Shown one piece after another: positions 56,166-64,000 of a stretch of DNA of 64,000 nt. This DNA is from Aristolochia californica. Its lineage: Eukaryota > Streptophyta > Magnoliopsida > Piperales > Aristolochiaceae. The position numbers and the translations under genes are program-made. The stretch lies in assembly GCA_029961685.1 (NCBI GenBank), contig JARWKL010000011.1, positions 4,094,501 through 4,158,500 of the forward strand. Direction: 5' to 3'. Under the pieces are notes generated by a model. The model ran no database searches, was not told the origin of the DNA, and saw nothing but the letters and a program-made list of their open reading frames with translations. Position 1 is the stretch's first letter. Each line of letters opens with the position of its first letter.

Positions 56166-59100
56166 GTGTTTCAACATGTTCTCTACATTCCAACATTCCA
56201 ATTTAATCTTATCTCCATTAGTTCCTTAACTCAAACCAATAATCTTTCCTTTCATTATACTACTCGTTTTTGTTTTATCCAGGACCATTCACAGGGGAAG
56301 ATGATTGGGATGGGTAGACATCAAGGCAACCTTTACCTCCTAAATAGCTCAGTTTTTTGTTCTGTTTCCTCTGTAATTGCTGTTGATAATAGCACTTCTT
56401 CCTATATAAATAAATTGTGGTTGATAACAGCACTTCTTCCTATATAAATAAATTGTGGCATTACAGATTAGGCCACCCCTTTAATTTCAAACTCAATGTA
56501 CTAAAATCTCATCTACGGTTGCAAAGTAATAGCAATACCAATCTTTCTTGTTCAATCTGCCCTTTAGCAAAACAAAAATGTCTGCCACTTGACTGCCATA
56601 ACAACTTATCTCCTTCTCCCTTTGATCTTATATACTGTGATATTTAGGGACCATTTCATACCCCCACTCATGATGGCTTTCGTTATTTTTTGACAATCGT
56701 TGATGACTACACACGAAATACATGGGTTCATCTTTTACGTGCTAAATCTGATGTCAATACCATTTTCCCACAATTTTTCTCCATGGTTAAAACCCAGTTT
56801 GGTATCACAATTAAATCAGTTAGCAGTGATAATGCCCCTGAATTAAATTTGTCTCATCTCTTTACCCAACTTGGTGTGCTTCATTTTTACTCATGCGTTG
56901 AAACTCCTCAACAAAATTATGTTGTTGAGCGTAAACACCAGCATATTCTAAATGTAGCTCGGGCCTTATATTTCCAATCCAACATACCTATAGGCTATTG
57001 GGAGGATTGTGTGCTTACTTCGGTTTATCTTATAAATCGAATTCCATCACCATTACTGAACAACAAAACTCCTTTTGAGCTACTTCATCATCACTCACCA
57101 TCTTACTCCCATCTCAAATCTTTCGGTTGTCTTTGTTATAGCTCAACTCTTCCTAGCACCTGTCACAAATTCTCTCCTCAAGCCTTACCTTGTGTCTTTC
57201 TAGGATATCCTTTTGGTTACAAAGGTTACAAAATTCAAGACTTAGAGACAAAACGAATCTATATCTCCCGAAATGTTACCTTCCAAGAATTTGTGTTCCC
57301 TTTCAAGTTAACTCAGAACAATCACTTTGTTGCTTCAGATTTTTTTCTGAAAAAGTGTTGCCTGTTGTACCAGTTTCTACCCCTTCCCCTTCTTTTGATA
57401 CTTTGACTTCACCTCCTAACAGCCATGACTCTTCCTCACATGATACTTTACTTCATACCACCTCCCACTCAACCACTAGGTCTTCTAGAGTATCCCAGCC
57501 ACCAAAATATCTCTCTGATTATCACTGTTATTTGGCTTCTCCTGCTTCTCATTCCAACGTATCCAAATCCACTCCTGACCCCTTGTCCAATGTCATCTCC
57601 TACAATAAACTTTCCCCTTCTTTTCGTGCATTTTTTATTTCCATTTCCAGCATCATAGAACCAACAACATATGCTGAGGCAGCTGCTGTCCCCGAATGGC
57701 AGAATGCTATGAGAGCTGAATTGCAAGCTTTAGAGTCCAATAATACCTGGTCTTTGTGTTCTCTACCACCTAGCAAAACAGCAGTTGGTTGCAAATGAAT
57801 ATTTCGTGTTAAATATCATGCTGATGGTTCTATCGAAAGGTACAAAGCACGACTTGTTGCCAAAGGGTTCACACAGCAAGAAGGTGTTGATTTTTTTGAT
57901 ACTTTTTCACCTGTTGCCAAGATGGTCACTGTCAAAGTATTACTCTCTCTTGCATCTATTTATAATTAGCATTTGACTCAACTTGATGTCAATATTGCAT
58001 TTTTGCATGGTGATCTGTCTGAAGAAGTCTTCATGCATCTTCCTCCTAGTTATCACCATGAGGGGGAGACTCCATTACCTGCCAACACAGTTTGTAAGTT
58101 ACACAAATCTATCTATGGCTTGAGACAAGCATCTAGGCAATGGTTTGCAAAATTTTCTAGTGTTTTAATAACTGAAGGTTTCCAGAAATCACATTCATAT
58201 CACTCATTATTCATCAAGACAGTAGGAGATGATGTTATTGCCTTGTTCATATATGTTGATGACATAATAGTTGCCAGTAACAACAAGATTGTTGTTGATA
58301 ATTTGAAAAATTCCCTCAACAAAAGATTCAAGTTAAAGGATCTAAGAAATCTCAGGTATTTTCTAGGACTTGAAGTGGCAAGATCAGCTAAAGGTATCTT
58401 GATAAGCTAGCGAAAATATGCTCTTGAACTCCTATCTGAAACAGGCTATTTAGGATGCAAACTTGCTAAAACTCCAATGCAACCGAATGTGCCACTTTCT
58501 CAAGATGATGGAGAGTTATTGACTAATCCCAACATGTACAGAAGACTTATAGGGAAGCTAATTTACCTTACCCTCACCAGGCCGGACTTAACTTACTCGG
58601 TAAATAGACTAAGTCAGTTCCTAAGTCAGCCAAGGAGACCCCATTTGCAAGCAGTCTCCAGGATTCTTTAGTATATTAAAGGATCACCAGGCAAAGGTCT
58701 TTTCTTCTCAGCTTCCTCACTTCTTCAACTTAAAGCTTCTACCTCTGCTCTTCAATTAAAAGCATTCTCAGATTCTGATTGGGCAGCATGCCAAGATTCT
58801 AGAAAATCGATTACTAGTTTTTGCATATTTCTTGGAGATTCCTTGATATCATGGAAATCAAAGAAGCAAAGGACAGTTTCAAGATCCTCAACTGAAGCGG
58901 AGTATTGAGCGATGGCTTATGTGACTTGTGAACCAACATGGCTGATTGCATTGCTCAAAGATTTAGGTGTTTCACACACACATCCTGCTTTGTTGTACTG
59001 TGGCAACCAAGTTGCTCTACACATTACAGCAAACCCAGTCTTCCACGAGCGTACTAAACACATAGAAATAGATTGTCATATTGTGAGAGAAAAGATTCAA

Positions 59101-59235
59101 ACAGGTATGCTTAAAACTCTGCATGTTGCTTCACAACATCATCTAGCTGATGTGCTTACCAAAGCTCTCTTTCCTGCTCAATTCAATTCTCTTATAGACA
59201 AGATGGGAATGTACAATATATACATCCCATCTTGA
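56166..59235 (+). pseudogene. Copia pol (integrase, reverse transcriptase, RNase H)
   Basis: GAG-pre-integrase is marked by LWHYRLGHP (about 56450). The integrase core has 'TIVDDYTRNTWVHL', 'SSDNAPEL' and 'VVERKHQH', supplying D, D and E; the usual Gly before VVERKH is Tyr. Reverse transcriptase follows with '[16 protein letters not shown]', 'QLDVNIAFLHGDL', 'SIYGLRQASRQWF' and the catalytic 'YVDDIIVAS'. RNase H has '[14 protein letters not shown]' and 'SRSSTEAEY'. Breaks include a 38-bp tandem duplication at 56381-56456 that shifts frame, stops at about 56647, 57798, 57969, 58410, 58671 and 58908, and a frameshift near 57340. It is not functional. Confidence 0.9.
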
Positions 59236-59242
59236 GGGGGAG

Positions 59243-59547
59243 TATTAAAATGATGAAGGAATATACTATGAAAACTGGCAACGAAGTGGTTGAGCGAGAC
59301 TTGTGCAAAGTTTGTTAGTTTGTTACAAGTTAGTGGAATTTTGTTATTTTTATTTTTTTTCTTATTTTTCTGGATGAGCTGGATCTTCTGGATTGGTCCA
59401 GCCTTCCTATTTAAGTTGTTTTTGTATGAACAGTTCAGCATCGAATAAATGAATTAGTTTTCTTCCTCTCTCAGGCCTTGTAGCCTTTCCTGTCATTTTT
59501 TTAGTTTTACTACCTGTTTATTAGCCTTGCAATTACTTTCTAATACA
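59243..59547 (+). repeat. 3' LTR of the truncated copia element
   Basis: Starts TATTAAAATG (first G of TG mutated) right after the polypurine tract and ends CTAATACA. It holds CCTATTTAAG and AATAAATGAAT as TATA-like and polyadenylation-like signals. About 305 bp; the 5' partner is absent. Confidence 0.75.
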
Positions 59548-60005
59548 CGTTATTTGCTTTGGTGTTGCTTAGGTGGGATTCTCCAATAATTTAATTTTGA
59601 TTGTGACCTTGTAACATCCACTTATCATAACCATTGATTGACCCACCTCTTTTGTTTGACAAAATTTTTATGCTTTGATCATCGAGAATTTTTTACTATG
59701 ACCATTGGTCAATTGGTGATCATGTACCTTCAAGCTTGTCGATTTCTAGAGAGGAAACATGGAAGATAGAAGAGAAGAGAGGACAAGAAGAAGAGTGAGA
59801 AAAATAGAAGACAAAGAGAGGCAGGTGTATATTAATTTGAGAGAATTATGAAATAGATGTCTCATTTCTTACATTATGTCCTTTTATAATGGACAATTTG
59901 AATCCTACCAAAAATAGAATATCTCATTTTAAATAAATATCAATGAAGGTTTTATTCCCTTTCTAACTTTTTGTTGGCAAAAAGTGTAAAAGGAAGGCTC
60001 CAAAT
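59548..60005. other. D/E spacer, right part
   Basis: No gene. It continues the direct-repeat block interrupted at 55712, then a segment (59930-60000) inverted with respect to 55275-55355 and 33790-33880. Confidence 0.65.
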
Positions 60006-60159
60006 TTGATAGAGAATGACTTCTTTCCTTTTGTATCGTGGTGTCAAGGCATGCAACTCCTCGTCTCGGCTTCTCAAACGACTTGACTGAGTGGGCGTTA
60101 TTGGATTTTGCAATAAATAAATAAATCTCTCAGAATGGAAAGACAAATCATAGTCTGCG
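60006..60159 (+). promoter_or_regulatory. Upstream region of gene E
   Basis: Near-identical, inverted, to the upstream of gene D back to 60006, with GTTATTGGATTTTGC and AATAAATAAATAAAT about 40 bp before the ATG. Confidence 0.55.
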
Positions 60160-61197
60160 ATGAAGTTATTTCAACCGTTTGCGTCTTTAAAACCCATCCA
60201 TCGGGTTTTATCTCTCCTCCATCGCATTTTCGAGCTTACTGCAACAATGGCCGACATTGATCGTCTCAGCAGCCTTCCCGATTCGGCTTTACATCTCATT
60301 TTATGCTGCTTACCTCTCGATCTCGCTGTGAGGACATCCCTCCTATCGAAGAGATGGCACTACTTATGGACTTCCATCTTCAGAATCGACCTCGACGAGA
60401 ATTACTTCACTCAGAATCGAACTCGTAAGGATTTTCTTGAAGCTAACATGGGGTGGTTAGCATCTGGAATAAAATCCACAGGACAGAAGAGATTAGTGGA
60501 GTTTGGCAGGAAATTCCTGGCCTCCTATCCGAACAACGAGATAGAAAGCCTGCGGATTTGCATGAGCGATTGTCTCACTAAATACCGCGACGACGTCAAT
60601 GAATGGATCAGGTTTGCCGTCGATAAAAAAGTGCGTGACCTTGATCTAAGCTTCTTCGATGGGAGTAAACTTGGAAATATGCCATACCAAGATGTTGCTG
60701 CTTACGAACTGCCACCTTTTATCTATCAACACAAACACATCCGGTCACTCAAGTTGACTGCAACCGTATTTCGTCCGAGGTCGTTTACAGACTTCACTTC
60801 CCTCAGAAGCCTTTCTATCTCGTGGATCAAGATAACCCAGGAATTACTTGACATTTTGTTTGAAAACTGCAAGGCTCTTGATGCTTTTACAATGGAGAAG
60901 TGCAGTTGTCTCCAGCCTACCAAGTTTTATGCTGAGAATAATCGTCTCAGTAGCCTATCATTTGAAGACTGTTTGATTCTCGACAATGCGTTATCTATCA
61001 GTTTGCCGATTCTCCGGTCGTTCAAATTCTATGGAACGATGACTTTCATGACTTTGGAATATCTGTCCGCGTTGCTTGATGCTGAACTTGACTTCACACT
61101 GGAGGATGAATTCCGACCAGTGGCCCATCATATGTCTCAAATGTTGATTAACCTGAAATCTGCTAGAGCGCTGACACTATGCACCTACACTATACAG
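60160..61197 (+). CDS. F-box/FBD gene E, exon 1 (3' exons beyond window)
   Basis: Exon 1 has 346 codons from 60160, or 317 from the internal ATG at 60247, and ends at a GTATAT donor at 61198 in phase 0. It encodes the F-box, with LILCCLPL where B to D have LILGFLPL, and leucine-rich repeats. NMPYQ matches the insertion of gene D. Exons 2 and 3 are expected beyond 64000. The replacement of Gly-Phe by Cys-Cys is inside the F-box and could affect SKP1 binding. Reading into the intron reaches a stop after about 17 codons. Confidence 0.87.
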
Positions 61198-64000
61198 GTA
61201 TATTCAGTTTACTGCTTCTGGTTTTTTCTTACTGTATGCATCGTCAGCTAGGGCATCATTGAGGGGTGAAGAGATGAGCCTAATATTTCCACTTACCTGT
61301 GACAAAGCAATGTTCTGTTGTCAGCTAGTACCAAAATAGGGTTTAGTTTGAGCCTTCAACTCTTATTTTTTAATACGAATCACACCCTTGCTTTAGTTTT
61401 AAGGCTTTTTGATGTGTCGAAGCTGTTACGATCAAGTGCATATATATATTGAGGTATTTGTTAGTATTTTTAAACACTTCAATTCGTTAAGAATAGGCTA
61501 ACTCACTTAGATAATGGTTTCGTAGTTGTAAATTTCCCAGAATAAGCTAACTCATCTGAAATGTTACTGGTGAATTTCCCACAAAGAAATAGACACCGCC
61601 CAATAACGCACTTAATGACCTTTTTGGAAATGATAAGAATCTGCTTGTCTTCAACCTCGAGCGACATGACTAGACTCTCTTGAAGAACAAGCTTATGAGT
61701 GGCTTCTAATGTAGTCCCCTCAAGCAACATGATAAGCAATGGCGAGAGTATTCGGTTATGATTGAAATAGACAAAAAATAGATTACGTGAGGAGTTGAGA
61801 GTGAGACGAACAAAGAGAAGAGGTGAGATGAGCAAAGTCTGGAAGTACCAGAGGAAAAGAGTTTTTTTTCTTTCACCAATTTTTTTTTCTTTCATCCAAA
61901 GTTTTTTTTCTATGTATGGATTGTCCAAATTTAAGCCCAACTTGGAATTTCACCTGTATGTTTCCTTGACCTATTTTAATCCAAGTTGATAATTTCGATT
62001 GAATTGAAGCTGGAATGTATCATCAGTGTGGTTCGATTTGTGACAAATGTGACAGCAAGTTCCATTGGATCGAGTTGTGGATGATAGTTGCTTCTTGTTG
62101 TTGAACTGACTAGTTTATTGTTACCAAAATTGAGTGACATCGATATGTTTTGAGGACTTACCTGAAGTTGGATCAAAGCAGTTGTAGCCCTTATTTCTTA
62201 GTAACTTGTTGATTTTAGTCTTCTTCTTGTTTGCAACCATTGCAGCGAAGGATTGACCAAGTGTTTGACTGATTCAAACATCGTCACTTTAAAGTACTAG
62301 AAGAATTTCTTCATATGTTGGAACTGGAGGTCGAGCCAACATTGCTATGACCAATGATTCATATGGGGCATTGGGGCCATGGAGAAGCCAAAAAGATTTA
62401 TCTCCTCTGAAATTGGACACTATATGGCTGCTAGAGCATCACAAACAACTTCTAATTTTGTTTCATAGTCATTTAGTGTTTGAACATCAGTCTTCTTCAT
62501 GGATTGCAATATTCATTAAAGATACATCTAACAAACTTTTGACTGATTTGAAAAAATGATTTCCCATTTTTTCAATTAGTCTTTGGCGATTCTTAGTCCA
62601 ACCACATGGCAAAGTGCCTCTTCAGCCATAGTGGCATTAAACCTACTCATAAGCAACTGATCTTTAAACACCCACACTTCAAATAAAGGATTTATTATGG
62701 AAGGATTCACATTATCATTGATAAATTGGAATGGTGGAATAATTGATCAATCAATGAATCCCATGAGGAGTTGAGATTTCAACACTAGAATCCATTGACT
62801 TCTCTATAGAACATAGTTATTGGAAGAAAGTTTAACCAAGATAAGAGTAGTAATTGATGAAAGTGACATGACTGGTATATTGGAATGCATTGAATTGGTA
62901 TTTGAATTGATGCTTTCTTTGAATTGAAATTGATGGACAAAAAAAGAGAGTAAAAATAATTTACGATGATGAGAGTAAAATGTGAAATGAATTTGAATAA
63001 AGTGTGTATGGAGTGGAAGATTTGTTGGCTGAATAAAAATATGGTTTCCTTAGGATCAAACCATCTGCTTTGATATCATATAAAAAATTCATACCACCGT
63101 GGAAGAGTTGATAGCAAGCTTCAATGGACAAGAAGAAGAAGTTGCACAACGAGAAGCAAGCAAGAACTCAAATTTTTTGAATGAATGAATGAATGAGGAG
63201 TGTTTACAAGGGTTTATATACGTTTTTCAAAAACCAAAAAAATCTAAGAAACAATTATACATGTTGGTGGCCATGGTGTCATCTTGGTGGCTAAACATTT
63301 TTGTTCAAATCAATGTGTTGTTCCTTCAATTCTTCCATAATTTTTGGTTCTTCACCCTCTCCTCTTGAATGATTGATTTGGCCTTGATTCTCTCCCATTG
63401 AGTGTGTGACTTGAGAGGATAATTCTCCTTGATTGATTTGGATATATTGCACATGATTTGTATGGCTAAGGAAGTTTGAAGTAGGGCCATCGTTTTAGTG
63501 TTTGTAGGAGAATTCTTTCTTGAAGATCCTTGAGTTGTCTCTAGATCCATGCATGGGGACGTCCCCTTTTGCATGCCATGCAAGGGTGATGTAGATGTCA
63601 CCTTTGCATGTTTTGCATGGGAGAGGATGGTGTGTAATCCTTCACATGACTTTGCATGAGTGAGGTGGTCTTCTCATCTTGTATATCTTCCTTGGTCATG
63701 ACTTCTATGTTGATGTTCCCTTGTGTAGCTATAGGTTGTGTGACAATGAGCAGCCACAAAAACTCTTTTTTTTTTCAACAAAAAAGACTCAGAGTAGTAT
63801 CATAAATATGGTGGCCTAAACATGATTGAAAGAAATCAACAAATTAAGGGGATTCAAGACATTTGAAACAAAATTCAGTTGTCAGAATTACCAAACCCTA
63901 AATTAGAGTTCAAGCAAAAAACTTTTATGAAATCTCTCAAACTAAGAGGAGATTTGAGTTTCCCTCCAAGAGGAAATTACAAAAGTTGAAGGGCTGTTCA
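61198..64000. other. Gene E intron 1 (5' part)
   Basis: 61500-61980 carries the conserved antisense frame (61503..61940, minus). 62000-62930 is the inverted copia gag relic ('ALCHVVGL', 'IINPLFEVWVFKDQLLMS' on the minus strand). A primer-like TGATATCAAAGC lies on the minus strand near 63070, and about 63100-64000 is its LTR-like part. The arrangement mirrors the intron of gene D. Confidence 0.72.

Larger units (their letters stand above)
56080..59547 (+). mobile_element. 5'-truncated Ty1/copia element
   Basis: The element begins inside the protease/GAG-pre-integrase region and continues through integrase, reverse transcriptase and RNase H to a polypurine tract (TTGAGGGGGAG, 59232-59242) and a 3' LTR. 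Gag and 5' LTR are missing; their place is occupied by A-rich sequence and the TRIM. It is absent from the equivalent point in the B/C spacer (near 35800). Confidence 0.88.

Overview
This is plant nuclear DNA, most likely from a eudicot. The genes have introns, the coding genes are F-box proteins with a C-terminal FBD domain, and most of the rest is LTR retrotransposon and Mutator-like (MULE) DNA. No species is named because nothing in the sequence allows it.

The backbone is a cluster of five related F-box/FBD genes, called A to E here, in alternating orientation. A (+) enters from the left edge and ends at 4986. B (-) spans 18136..11866. C (+) spans 36857..43030. D (-) spans 53709..46541. 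E (+) starts at 60160 and runs off the right edge. Each gene has three exons: a long exon 1 with the F-box and leucine-rich part, then a 4.6-5.6 kb intron full of old transposon pieces, then a 59-codon exon 2 and a final FBD exon of about 100 codons. All splice junctions are phase 0 with GT..AG ends. B/C and D/E are head-to-head palindromes whose partners resemble each other most. A/B and C/D face tail to tail. The spacers between pairs are collinear in direct orientation, so the cluster looks like direct duplication of a palindromic gene pair, with the two arms of each pair kept alike.

Each spacer took its own later insertions. The A/B spacer holds a 3.3 kb non-autonomous LTR element (5708..9049); the same site is empty at about 44948. 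The B/C spacer holds a MULE (18301..33782) with about 163-bp terminal inverted repeats and a perfect 9-bp target duplication. Its transposase gene is broken by a chromodomain-carrying Ty3/gypsy element (21193..28278) flanked by a perfect 5-bp duplication. The D/E spacer holds a probable TRIM element (55713..56040) joined to a 5'-truncated, many-times-interrupted Ty1/copia element (56080..59547).

Two structures deserve most attention. First, the MULE carries, downstream of its transposase, intron-containing fragments of a class IV (HDAC11/HDA2-like) histone deacetylase gene and a serine-carboxypeptidase-like fragment, so a transposase-bearing element has captured host genes. Second, the nested chromovirus does not end in a normal 3' LTR: it ends in a palindrome made of the LTR's left part followed by an inverted copy of the same part, yet the target duplication is perfect across this abnormal end.

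No rRNA, tRNA, CRISPR or bacterial-type features were found. Apart from the F-box genes, all recognised coding sequence is broken or partial.
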